Positions 8,635-16,365 of a stretch of 64,000 bases of DNA are shown here, one piece after another (positions within the stretch are counted from its first letter, which is position 1; each line of letters begins with the position of its first letter). The stretch is from Bradymonadales bacterium. Lineage in GTDB: Bacteria; Myxococcota_A; Bradymonadia; JAFGEP01. Under the pieces are notes generated by a model. It saw only the letters and a list, made by a program, of their open reading frames with translations. It made no database searches and was not told the origin of the DNA. A program made the position numbers and the translations under genes. The stretch covers positions 1 to 64,000 of the forward strand of contig JAFGEP010000038.1 in the NCBI GenBank assembly GCA_016931535.1, given 5' to 3'.

Positions 8635-10416
8635 CTACTGCTCTTCCTGGCAGCCCTCCTGCTCCAGGATGATGAACTCCACGCGCCGGTTCAGGGACCG
8701 GTTCTCGGCCGAATCGTTGGGGACGATCGGCGTGGTCTCGCCATATCCGCGCGACAGCAACCGGGCGGGATCGACCCCCCGCTCGATCAGGTAGGCCCGT
8801 ACCGATGCAGCACGCCGTTCGGACAGATCGAGGTTGTAGGCGTCGCGGCCCCGGTCGTCGGTATGGCCCTGGATCTCGATCACCCGCAGATCGGGGTGAT
8901 GATCGATCACCCGGTAGACCTGGTCGAGCAGGTCGTAGGAGCGGGGCTGGATCCGGTCGGAGTTGGTATCGAAGTAGACCATGTCATGGATGACCACCGC
9001 CTCGCAGGTGATGGTGACCAGCGCCTCGTCATAGCAGCCGTCCTCGTCCTCGAAGTCGTTGAAGTTCTCCGGCTCGTCGGGGCACCGGTCGGTCCCCCGG
9101 CAGACCTCGGCATAGGCCACCGACAAGGATTGCTGGCTCACCCAGGGGTCGCAGATCCCGTCGCCGTCGTTGTCGGGATCGGGGCAGCCGTTCTCATCCT
9201 CGAAGCCGTCGAAGTCCTCCGGGTTGTCGGGGCACTCGTCGCGGGCATCGCGGATCCCGTCGCCGTCGTTGTCGGGATCGGGGCAGCCGTTCTCATCCTC
9301 GAAGCCATCGAGGTCCTCGGGCTCGTTGGGGCACTCGTCGCGGGCATCGGGGATGCCGTCCTGGTCGTTGTCGAGATCGGGGCAGCCGTCGTAGTCCTCG
9401 AAGCCGTCGAAGTCCTCGGGATCGTCGGGACAGGAGTCGTTGCGGTTGAGGAGGCCATCACCATCCCGGTCCAGGTTGGGCCAGAAGGCGTAGCTGAGGC
9501 CGAGGAAGGCGCGCCAGTCCGGCGTGCCGTATCCGGAGACCAGCCCGGTGCCGCCCCCCAGCTGGATGAGCAACCAGTCGGCCGGGAAGATCTTCAGGCC
9601 GAGCAGGATCTCCAGCGGCAGCTCCTCCACGTCGATGTCGTCGGCGGCAGGGTTGACCTCCCCGAACACCTCGGGGACGAACTGGACCACCTTGGTTCCC
9701 AGCGGAATGGTGAGCCCCACGCCGTAGGTGATGGCGCTGCCCACCTCGGCGTTGGAGAGCTCGGCCTCGGTGGTGCGGATCAGGTAGCCCACGTTGAAGG
9801 AGAACCGTTCTCCCTTGGGCCAGCTCACGTCCAGCGCCAGTCGAGGCTCGATGCGGAAATCCTCGCCCTGGAAGATGTCCGGGTCTCCGGTGGGGAGGTG
9901 GATGTCGGCCAGCAGGGCCAGGGTGAAGCCTCCCGGCTCTTCCATCGTGTCGGTGGTCACCAGCCGGAACTTGGGGATGATCCGGATGTCGCCCAGGCCG
10001 AACTCGGGCTCGGGGCGATCGACCAGCTGGCGGACGTCGCTGATGGTGTCGCCGTCCTGCAGGGCGATCAATGGGATGTCGAACCCCAACTCGATGAAGT
10101 CGAACAACCCGACCGCCCCCAGGAAGTTGACGGCGAGCTGGCTGGCCACCACGCTTTCCACCCGATCTCCATCCGAGGTCTCGATGACCAGCGGATCATC
10201 CGCATAGTTGGCGAACACCCCCAGCTCGAAGGCACCAGACCGCAGGACGTGTCCCGAGGACACCGAGAAGTGGTTGGTGTGTTGACTGGGCATGGGGTTG
10301 AACTGCTGGACGTCGAAGCCGGTGAGATCCTGAGCCAAGGCGACCGCGGACAGCACCGCGATCCCGATCGCCACCACACCTGCCACTGTCACCCGAAACG
10401 TTCGATAACTGCTCAT
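8635..10416 (-). CDS. OmpA-family outer-membrane protein with TSP3 repeats
   Basis: A 593-residue protein with a signal peptide (residues 1 to about 28, ending VALAQ), a beta-barrel-like N-terminal half, four thrombospondin-type-3 units and a C-terminal OmpA peptidoglycan-binding domain. The repeats have the form DNDGDGI.DARDECP..PEDFDGFED.NGCPD. The OmpA domain shows VYFDTNSDRI, then GHTDDRG.DAYNLDLSERRA and NRSLNRRVEF. It probably links the outer membrane to the cell wall. One repeat is interrupted by about 20 extra residues (CDPWVSQQSLSVAYAEVC). The ATG at 10416 has GGAG about ten bases upstream and a good promoter further up. It is the first gene of a two-gene leftward unit. Confidence 0.88.
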   Translation of the reverse strand: MSSYRTFRVTVAGVVAIGIAVLSAVALAQDLTGFDVQQFNPMPSQHTNHFSVSSGHVLRSGAFELGVFANYADDPLVIETSDGDRVESVVASQLAVNFLGAVGLFDFIELGFDIPLIALQDGDTISDVRQLVDRPEPEFGLGDIRIIPKFRLVTTDTMEEPGGFTLALLADIHLPTGDPDIFQGEDFRIEPRLALDVSWPKGERFSFNVGYLIRTTEAELSNAEVGSAITYGVGLTIPLGTKVVQFVPEVFGEVNPAADDIDVEELPLEILLGLKIFPADWLLIQLGGGTGLVSGYGTPDWRAFLGLSYAFWPNLDRDGDGLLNRNDSCPDDPEDFDGFEDYDGCPDLDNDQDGIPDARDECPNEPEDLDGFEDENGCPDPDNDGDGIRDARDECPDNPEDFDGFEDENGCPDPDNDGDGICDPWVSQQSLSVAYAEVCRGTDRCPDEPENFNDFEDEDGCYDEALVTITCEAVVIHDMVYFDTNSDRIQPRSYDLLDQVYRVIDHHPDLRVIEIQGHTDDRGRDAYNLDLSERRAASVRAYLIERGVDPARLLSRGYGETTPIVPNDSAENRSLNRRVEFIILEQEGCQEEQ

Positions 10417-10468
10417 GATATTTTTTCTCCGGTCCTGGGGGCCTATCGTTGCCCGTCCGTTAGTTCGT

Positions 10469-10497
10469 GAAATACCGCAATCCACCAGTGATGTCAC
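10469..10497 (-). promoter_or_regulatory. sigma-70-like promoter for the OmpA-like gene
   Basis: Read on the minus strand, GTGACA (10492-10497) and TATTTC (10469-10474) are separated by exactly 17 bases, about 50 bases upstream of the ATG at 10416. Confidence 0.4.
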
Positions 10498-10524
10498 CCG
10501 CGACGAACGGCCGAATCGGTTTGA

Positions 10525-10540
10525 GAATCGGAAACGATTC
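10525..10540. other. GAATCG-GAAA-CGATTC hairpin in the divergent region
   Basis: A perfect six-base inverted repeat closes a GAAA loop between the divergent OmpA-like and Lrp-type genes. It would lie upstream of both candidate promoters, so it may be an operator. No binding partner can be named. Confidence 0.35.
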
Positions 10541-10594
10541 CGCAAACCCGATGGGAGGAACGGGGGTGCGCTGAATAGAAATCGGCCCTTGGTC

Positions 10595-10623
10595 TTGAGA
10601 TAAGAACATATGTCTGCTACATC
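10595..10623 (+). promoter_or_regulatory. candidate promoter for the Lrp-type regulator
   Basis: TTGAGA (10595-10600), a 17-base spacer, then TACATC (10618-10623) preceded by TGC. Transcription would start near 10630, inside the palindrome at 10628-10649. Confidence 0.42.
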
Positions 10624-10627
10624 TAAA

Positions 10628-10649
10628 CAATTGCGAATGAACGCAATTG
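10628..10649. promoter_or_regulatory. perfect palindrome, candidate Lrp-type operator
   Basis: CAATTGCG-AATGAA-CGCAATTG is a perfect eight-base inverted repeat that overlaps the predicted transcription start of the regulator gene, 42-63 bases before its ATG. Lrp/AsnC proteins bind AT-containing dyads and commonly control their own genes, so autoregulation is the likely reading. Confidence 0.45.
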
Positions 10650-10690
10650 CCTGTCTCGGCAGGTAGATCGCCTCTGGGGGGGGTGGCGGC

Positions 10691-11173
10691 ATGGACAGTA
10701 TAGACCGCAACATTCTCAAGATGCTCCAGGAAAACGGGCGGATGACCAACGTGGAGCTGGCCCGGCTCAACGGTCTAGCCCCCTCCTCCATGCTGGAGCG
10801 GGTACGCCGCCTGGAGGAACGCGGTATCATCCGGCGATACCAGGCCATCTTGGATCCCAAGACACTGGGGTATCGGCTGACCGCCGCCGTGATGATCAAC
10901 CTGAACCTACACCAGGCTAGCGAGATTGACCAGTTCGAGGATCGGATCCGGTCGATCCCGGAGGTTCGGGCCTGCTACCACATCACCGGCCGCTACGACT
11001 ATATCGCCTATATCTGCGTCCGGGATATCGATCACCTGCGCCAGGTGGTCACCCACGCCTTCGCCAGTGTCCCCGGGGTAGAAAAACAGGAGACCTTCGT
11101 GACCTTGTCGGTCGTCAAGGAGGATGCGGGCTATTCCCTGGAGGAGATGCCCCCCGAGCTGATCGATGATTGA
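10691..11173 (+). CDS. Lrp/AsnC-family transcriptional regulator
   Basis: A 160-residue regulator. Residues 1-55 form the winged helix-turn-helix (MDSIDRNILKMLQENGRMTNVELARLNGLAPSSMLERVRRLEE without gaps from residue 1). Residues about 65-140 form the RAM effector domain, with VRACYHITGRYDYIAYICV at its core. Family members sense amino acids and form octamers. It reads toward a Cys/Met PLP enzyme and threonine synthase, so it may control that module and itself. The start has GGGGGGGTGGCGGC upstream, giving a plausible ribosome-binding site. Confidence 0.92.
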   Translation: MDSIDRNILKMLQENGRMTNVELARLNGLAPSSMLERVRRLEERGIIRRYQAILDPKTLGYRLTAAVMINLNLHQASEIDQFEDRIRSIPEVRACYHITGRYDYIAYICVRDIDHLRQVVTHAFASVPGVEKQETFVTLSVVKEDAGYSLEEMPPELIDD

Positions 11174-11310
11174 GGTCCAACAGGCGGGTTCCCATGGGAG
11201 CCTTCGGGAAGTGGGGTGGAGTTTGTCGCTGTGGATATCCTTTACTCCGATAGCAGAAGAACCGGTTGGCTGGTAATCCCTCGGGGAACCCCTTTGAGAC
11301 AGTGAGGTGG

Positions 11311-12789
11311 ATGATGACGGATGCCCATGACTTACAAGGAGTCGCTCGATATGCCGCAGCCGCCCGAGAGGCGGAGGGCCAGCGCCAGCAAGCCCTGGAC
11401 CGCTTGCGGCGGTGCCGTTTCGACACCATCGCCGTGCACGGCCTGTACACCATGAACGAGTCGCTCAACTTCAACCAGGGTGCCATCATCGAGCCGGTGT
11501 ACCTGTGCTCCTCACAGGCCTACCGCGACAGCGACGAGATGGAGGCGGCCCTGTCCTACCAGGTCCCCACCTGGTGCTACTCCCGGATCGGCAACCCCTC
11601 GCTGTACTACTTCGAGAACACCCTGGCATTGCTGGAGGGCTACGGCGGCGACACGGAGACCTCCTGCTGCGCCACCGCCTCCGGCATGGCGGCCATCCAG
11701 AGCGCCACCGATCCCTTTCTGGCTATCGATCCGCAACGCCCCAACCAGAAGATCAACTTCGTCTCCACCTGCCAGGTCTACGGGGGCACCTTCCAGCAGT
11801 TCGCCATCCGGAAAGCGCAGGAGCGGGGGCTGGAATGCCGCTGGATCATCAACTCGGCCGACCTGTCGGAATGGGAGTCCCAGATCGACGACAACACCCG
11901 GTTCGTGTACGGCGAGCTCCCCTCCAACCCGGGCCAGGCCTTCTTCGACCTGGATGCGGTGATCGGACTGGCTCACGCCCGGGGTATCCCGGTGATCATC
12001 GACAACACCGTGGCCAGCCCGGCACTGCTCCGGCCGATCGCTCGCGGTGCCGACATCGTGGTGCAGTCGGTCACCAAGTCGCTCACCTCCTCCGGCTTCG
12101 GCATCGCCGGAGCGGTCATCTCCCGCAAGAACATCACCAGCCGTTTCGGCAGCGACGAGATGCGGGCCGACTTCGCCATGTACCTGAAGACCCTGCCCAA
12201 TCGGGACCTGGGCCAGAACCTCTCCCCCATGAACGCCATCCTGTCGCTCAACGACATGCGCACGCTGCGCTCCAAGATGGACCTGTTCAGCCGCAACACC
12301 ATGGAGGTGGCCACCTACCTGCAGTCGCACCCCGGCATCGAGCAGGTGGACTACCTGGGGCTCGAAAGTCACCCCCTGCATCCACTGGCCAGCCGCTACC
12401 TGTTTTTGGTGGACGCCGAGCACGACCCCCAGTACGGCCGGCCCACCAACCGCTATGGCCACCTGATGTCCTTCCGCGTGAAAGGGGGAGCCAAAGCCAC
12501 CCGCAAGATGTTCGACGCCTTCCAGCGGATCTGGCGCGCCACCGACCTGGGCCGGATCAAGTCGGTAGCCACCATCCCCGCCATCTCCACCCACCAGCAG
12601 CAGGGCGAGGAGGGACGCAAGATGGCCGACATTCCGCCCAACATGGTGCGGCTGTGCGTGGGCGGCGAGCATCCGGCCGACGTGATCGAGGACCTCGAGC
12701 AGGCGCTGGCGGCCATCGAGGGCGCCGTCCCGGTCCAGGTTCCGCTCAAGTTCTCGGTGGGCGGTGCCTCCGGCGCACAGCTGGCCTGA
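11311..12789 (+). CDS. Cys/Met-metabolism PLP enzyme (sulfhydrylase or gamma-synthase type)
   Basis: A 492-residue fold-type-I PLP enzyme. The cofactor lysine is Lys256 in QSVTKSLTSSGFG. Other family marks are SRIGNPS near residue 90, ATASGMAAIQS, VIIDNTVASP and the C-terminal RLCVGGEHP. The protein is longer than the usual 400-430 residues because of an N-terminal extension of about 40 residues. The reaction is probably gamma-replacement on an acylated or phosphorylated homoserine (O-acetylhomoserine sulfhydrylase or cystathionine gamma-synthase); the two cannot be separated here. ATG 11311 and ATG 11314 are both possible; GAGGTGG immediately precedes them. Threonine synthase follows at once, which fits a role at the homoserine branch point. 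Confidence 0.82.
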   Translation: MMTDAHDLQGVARYAAAAREAEGQRQQALDRLRRCRFDTIAVHGLYTMNESLNFNQGAIIEPVYLCSSQAYRDSDEMEAALSYQVPTWCYSRIGNPSLYYFENTLALLEGYGGDTETSCCATASGMAAIQSATDPFLAIDPQRPNQKINFVSTCQVYGGTFQQFAIRKAQERGLECRWIINSADLSEWESQIDDNTRFVYGELPSNPGQAFFDLDAVIGLAHARGIPVIIDNTVASPALLRPIARGADIVVQSVTKSLTSSGFGIAGAVISRKNITSRFGSDEMRADFAMYLKTLPNRDLGQNLSPMNAILSLNDMRTLRSKMDLFSRNTMEVATYLQSHPGIEQVDYLGLESHPLHPLASRYLFLVDAEHDPQYGRPTNRYGHLMSFRVKGGAKATRKMFDAFQRIWRATDLGRIKSVATIPAISTHQQQGEEGRKMADIPPNMVRLCVGGEHPADVIEDLEQALAAIEGAVPVQVPLKFSVGGASGAQLA

Positions 12790-12790
12790 C

Positions 12791-14152
12791 ATGACGATCT
12801 ACTACAGCACCAACCGCCGGGTCCCGGAGGTTGCCCTGGACCAGGCGTTGCTGGTCGGTCAGGCGGGTGACCGGGGGCTGTACATGCCCCGTCCCGTACC
12901 GCAGTTTACCAGGGAGCTGTTGAGCCGGGCGCGCGATCTGCCGTACGCCGAGCTGGCGGCGGCCGTGCTGGAGCCGTACGCCCAGGGCGTGTTCGACCGG
13001 GAGGCGCTGGAGGAGATCTGCCAGGACGCCTACAACTACGAGGTACCGCTGGAGCAGGTCCACCAGAACCGTCACCTCTTGCGGCTGGATCGGGGTCCAA
13101 CCGCTTCCTTCAAGGACTTCGCCGCCCGTTTCATGGGACGGGCGCTGGACCGGCTGGTGCGGGCCAGGGGGCAGGAGCTCTTGATCCTGACCGCCACCTC
13201 GGGAGACACCGGCTCTGCCATCGCTCATGCTTTTTACGGCCTGCAGGGGATCCGGGTGGTGGTGCTGTTCCCCCTGGCCGAGGTCTCCGCCCGCCAGCGC
13301 AAGCAGATGACGACGCTGGGCGGAAACGTGACCACCATCGCCGTGGAGGGGAAGTTCGACGACTGCCAGGCCCTGGTCAAGCAGGCCTTTGCCGACCCCG
13401 ACCTGGCGCGGCTGAACCTCTCCTCTGCCAACTCCATCAACATCGGCCGGCTGTTGCCGCAATCGGTCTACTACCTGTATGCCGTATCGCGGCTGGCCGA
13501 TCTGGCGGGAGGCGAGCCGGTCGTGTTCTCGGTTCCCTCGGGGAACTTCGGTGACCTGATGGGCGGGCTGCTGGCCTTCAAGGGAGGGCTCAAGGTGGCC
13601 CGCTTCGTGGTGGCCACCAACGCCAACGACGAGGTCCCCCGCTTTTTCGCCACCGGACGGTACCAGAAGATCGTCCCCTCCATCGACTGCATCTCCAACG
13701 CTATGAACGTGGGACATCCCTCCAACCTGGCACGGCTGGTGGATCTCTACGGCGGCTGGATGGACGAGCAGGGAAACCTGCTGGAACCCCCCGACATGGA
13801 TGCCATCCGCCGAGACCTGTACGCGGTCAGCATCGACGACGACCTGACGCGCGCCACCATCGCCGAGGTGTATCGGGCATACGGCGCCATCCTGGAGCCC
13901 CACGGCGCGGTCGGCTGGGCCGGGCTCATGCGCTACCTCGAGGAGCACCCGGAGGACGACCGGCTGGTGGCGATCTCCCTGGAGACCGCCCATCCGGCCA
14001 AGTTCCCGGAGGAGATCCGGGCGCTCACCGGGATCGACCCCCCACTACCACCCAGCCTGCAGGGGATCGAGACCCGTTCGGAACAGTACGGCCACATGGG
14101 TGTGGACTACCCCTGGTTCAAGGAGTTCCTCGTGCACCACTACACCCACTAG
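12791..14152 (+). CDS. thrC: threonine synthase
   Basis: A 453-residue PLP enzyme converting O-phosphohomoserine to threonine. The PLP lysine is Lys108 in PTASFKDFAARF, and the phosphate-binding TATSGDTGSAIAH follows near residue 135. The N-terminus YYSTNRRVPEVALDQALL and the block SANSINIGRLLPQ are characteristic of the ThrC family. It begins one base after the stop of the upstream Cys/Met enzyme, so the two are surely one transcript. A proposed homoserine kinase lies 155 bases downstream across a repeat array, completing the last two steps of threonine synthesis. Confidence 0.95.
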   Translation: MTIYYSTNRRVPEVALDQALLVGQAGDRGLYMPRPVPQFTRELLSRARDLPYAELAAAVLEPYAQGVFDREALEEICQDAYNYEVPLEQVHQNRHLLRLDRGPTASFKDFAARFMGRALDRLVRARGQELLILTATSGDTGSAIAHAFYGLQGIRVVVLFPLAEVSARQRKQMTTLGGNVTTIAVEGKFDDCQALVKQAFADPDLARLNLSSANSINIGRLLPQSVYYLYAVSRLADLAGGEPVVFSVPSGNFGDLMGGLLAFKGGLKVARFVVATNANDEVPRFFATGRYQKIVPSIDCISNAMNVGHPSNLARLVDLYGGWMDEQGNLLEPPDMDAIRRDLYAVSIDDDLTRATIAEVYRAYGAILEPHGAVGWAGLMRYLEEHPEDDRLVAISLETAHPAKFPEEIRALTGIDPPLPPSLQGIETRSEQYGHMGVDYPWFKEFLVHHYTH

Positions 14153-14180
14153 CCAACCGTTCTGATACCCGTGAACCTGT

Positions 14181-14252
14181 GCGTGAGCGTGACCGTGACC
14201 GTGAGCGAATCCTGACCGTGACCGTGAGCGTGAGCGAATCCTGACCGTGAGC
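14181..14252. repeat. CGTGAC/CGTGAG hexanucleotide array
   Basis: Tandem six-base units (GTGAGC, GTGACC and variants), with the larger piece GACCGTGACCGTGAGCG present twice, each copy leading into GAATCCT. The array separates threonine synthase from the next gene. The same hexamer family appears in inverted orientation at 173-240. Confidence 0.75.
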
Positions 14253-14307
14253 AAATGATGGTCGGAACACCGCCGCCAGCCTTCCCCTTCGAGCAGGAGC
14301 AGAAACA

Positions 14308-15537
14308 ATGAAAACGGTGATCATCATCGGCGACGGCATGTCGGACTGGCCGGTAGAAGCGCTGGGGGGCAGGACTCCCCTCATGGTCGCACGCAAACCC
14401 CACATCGACCGGATTGCCCGGCTGGGCCGCTGCGGCCTGTTTGTGACCATCCCCGAGGGACAGCCCAAGGGGTCCGAGGTGGCCAACATGGTGGTCCTGG
14501 GATACGACCCGGTTGCGGTCTACCAGGGTCGCGCCGTGCTGGAAGCGGCCAACATGGGGGTCGATTTGGCACCGGAGGAGGTCGCGCTGCGCTGCAACCT
14601 GATCGCCATCCAGGACGGTCGCATCAAGAACCACTCGGCGGGGCACATCTCCTCCGAGGAGGCCGCCGAGCTGATCGAGGCGCTGGACCGCGAGCTGGGC
14701 GGGGGCCGCGCAGAGCGGGCGGTTCGCTTTCACCCCGGCGTCAGCTACCGCCACCTGCTGGTGCTGCAGGGGGGATGGGCCGACCCGGCCGTGGCCTGCG
14801 CTCCGCCCCACGACCACGTCGGAGAGTCGACCGAACCGCTGCTGCCACGAGCCACGGCCCCAAATGCCGAGCCGACCGCGGCCAGGCTGGTGGAGCTCTA
14901 TCGGCGGTCCCTGGAGATCCTGGCCGACCACCCGGTCAACCGCGCCCGTCGCGCAGCGGGCAAGGACGAGGCCGCGGCCATCTGGACCTGGTCGCCGGGC
15001 AGGCGCCCGACCATGGAGACCTTCCAGCAGCGCTTCGGGGTGCGGGGCGCGGTCATCTCGGCGGTGGACCTGCTGATGGGGCTGGGGCTGTACGCGGGGA
15101 TGACCCCCATCAAGGTCCCCGGCGCAACCGGGCTCTGGGACACCAACTACGAGGGCAAGGCCCAGGCCTGCCTGGATGCGCTGCAGGAGTACGACCTGGT
15201 GTACCTGCACGTGGAGGCGACCGACGAGGCGGGCCACGCGCGCGACCTGGATCTCAAGATCAAGTGCATCGAGCAGCTCGACGGTCGCCTGGTGGGCCCG
15301 GTCCTGGAGGGGATCGAGCGGCTGGGTATTCAGGCTACGGTTGCGGTCTTGCCGGATCACCCCACGCCGGTCTCTACCGGGGGTCATGCCACCGACCCGG
15401 TGCCGGTGGCCATCATGAGTCCCGGCCTGTCGCCTGACGATGTGCAGGGGTACGACGAGCAGCAGGCGGCGCAAGGAGCCCTGGGCCTGCTGGAAGGGGA
15501 TCGGTTCATCCGGCTGGCGCTCGGCGCGGACCGGTAG
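14308..15537 (+). CDS. phosphoglycerate-mutase-like proposed homoserine kinase
   Basis: A 409-residue member of the archaeal-type cofactor-independent phosphoglycerate mutase (ApgM) family in the alkaline phosphatase superfamily. The metal site GDGMSDW starts at residue 8, SEVANMVVLGYDP carries the phospho-acceptor Ser, and VEATDEAGHARD and LPDHPTP supply further metal ligands. Bacterial members of this subgroup beside thr genes have been proposed to act as homoserine kinase; no GHMP-type ThrB is seen in this window. The context directly after threonine synthase supports that assignment over glycolysis. AGGAGCAGAAACA precedes the ATG. The alternative is a true 2,3-bisphosphoglycerate-independent mutase. 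Confidence 0.8.
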   Translation: MKTVIIIGDGMSDWPVEALGGRTPLMVARKPHIDRIARLGRCGLFVTIPEGQPKGSEVANMVVLGYDPVAVYQGRAVLEAANMGVDLAPEEVALRCNLIAIQDGRIKNHSAGHISSEEAAELIEALDRELGGGRAERAVRFHPGVSYRHLLVLQGGWADPAVACAPPHDHVGESTEPLLPRATAPNAEPTAARLVELYRRSLEILADHPVNRARRAAGKDEAAAIWTWSPGRRPTMETFQQRFGVRGAVISAVDLLMGLGLYAGMTPIKVPGATGLWDTNYEGKAQACLDALQEYDLVYLHVEATDEAGHARDLDLKIKCIEQLDGRLVGPVLEGIERLGIQATVAVLPDHPTPVSTGGHATDPVPVAIMSPGLSPDDVQGYDEQQAAQGALGLLEGDRFIRLALGADR

Positions 15538-15591
15538 GGTGGCGCTCACCACTCCTCGCCGTCCCGCTAGCTGTTTGATTGCATCGCACCA

Positions 15592-15639
15592 GACCAACGT
15601 TGGTCAGGAGTCGCTGCCCTTACCGGTCGTGGGGACCGG
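15592..15639. other. two palindromes between convergent genes
   Basis: GACCAACGTTGGTC (15592-15605) is a perfect 14-base palindrome. CCGGTC (15623-15628) pairs with GACCGG (15634-15639). Both lie in the gap between convergent genes ending at 15537 and 15688 and may act as bidirectional terminators, although neither has a T-run. Confidence 0.35.
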
Positions 15640-15687
15640 CAAGGTGATCAACAGACCGCGCCAGGAGGGGGAAAGGCAAGACCGCCC

Positions 15688-16365
15688 CTACTCCAGCGCC
15701 GCCACCACCCCTTCCACGTCCACCAGGTTGTCCAGTAGCAGATCGGGCTGCTCGGCGGCCAGGCTCTCCCGAGAGGCGAAACCGGAGGCGACTGCCAGGA
15801 CGCTGGCGCCGATCTCGCGACCAGCGCGGATGTCATGGGGGGTATCCCCCACCACCCAGACTCGGGAGAAATGGGTCTGGTAGTGCTTCCGGGCGCGATC
15901 GACACCGACCTGGAGGAGTTCCGACCGCTGGCGGGCATCGGAGCCGAACCCTCCGACGGGGAAGTACCGGTTGAGGTCGACCTGCTCCAGCTTCAGACGG
16001 GCACCCTGCTCGATGTTTCCCGTTCCCAGCGCCAGTCCGAATTCGGGATCCACCTCCAGCCTGGAGAGCAGCTCTCGAACTCCCGGCAGCACTTCGAGAT
16101 GGTCCGCCTCGGCAAGGAATCTCCGAAGATACACCAGGTACCTTCGAAACAGCTCCGGCACCAGGGCGGTCGCCTCTTCTTGGCTTTTCCCGAGCTGCAA
16201 CAGGATCCGCTCGGCGATCACCTGGTCGGTCAGGCCGGCAAACGAGAACAGGTCGCGGATCTGGGAGGTCCCGACCATCTCCCTCATGGCCTCCTTGAGC
16301 CCGCGCATACCCACGCCGTGCGTCATGATCAGGGTGCCGTCGATGTCGAACAGAAGCAGCTTCAC
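15688..16365 (-). CDS. HAD-superfamily phosphatase, phosphoglycolate-phosphatase-like
   Basis: A 225-residue hydrolase with the HAD nucleophile motif FDIDGTL (Asp7, Asp9), motif II LALGTGN and motif IV VVGDTPHDIRAG. The cap sequence between residues 15 and 80 is helical, as in subclass I phosphoglycolate phosphatase and beta-phosphoglucomutase relatives. The substrate is unknown. The start overlaps the stop of the upstream synthetase by four bases (ATGA at 16362-16365), so translation of the two is coupled. A housecleaning phosphatase role is as likely as a specific link to acyl-CoA formation. Confidence 0.85.
   Translation of the reverse strand: MKLLLFDIDGTLIMTHGVGMRGLKEAMREMVGTSQIRDLFSFAGLTDQVIAERILLQLGKSQEEATALVPELFRRYLVYLRRFLAEADHLEVLPGVRELLSRLEVDPEFGLALGTGNIEQGARLKLEQVDLNRYFPVGGFGSDARQRSELLQVGVDRARKHYQTHFSRVWVVGDTPHDIRAGREIGASVLAVASGFASRESLAAEQPDLLLDNLVDVEGVVAALE

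Noticed and set aside
5923..10470. A 1515-codon open frame on the plus strand spanning both repeat-protein genes
   Set aside because: It is opposite GAC-rich calcium-repeat genes; the complement gives GTC/GTCGTC (Val) runs. It has no domain, and the minus-strand genes have signal peptides, repeats, promoters and ribosome-binding sites.
11174..11310. Possible SAM or other riboswitch before the Cys/Met enzyme
   Set aside because: The gap is short and lacks recognisable SAM riboswitch core elements or a terminator.
14181..14252. CRISPR-like array
   Set aside because: The units are six bases long and there are no unique spacers; it is a simple tandem repeat.
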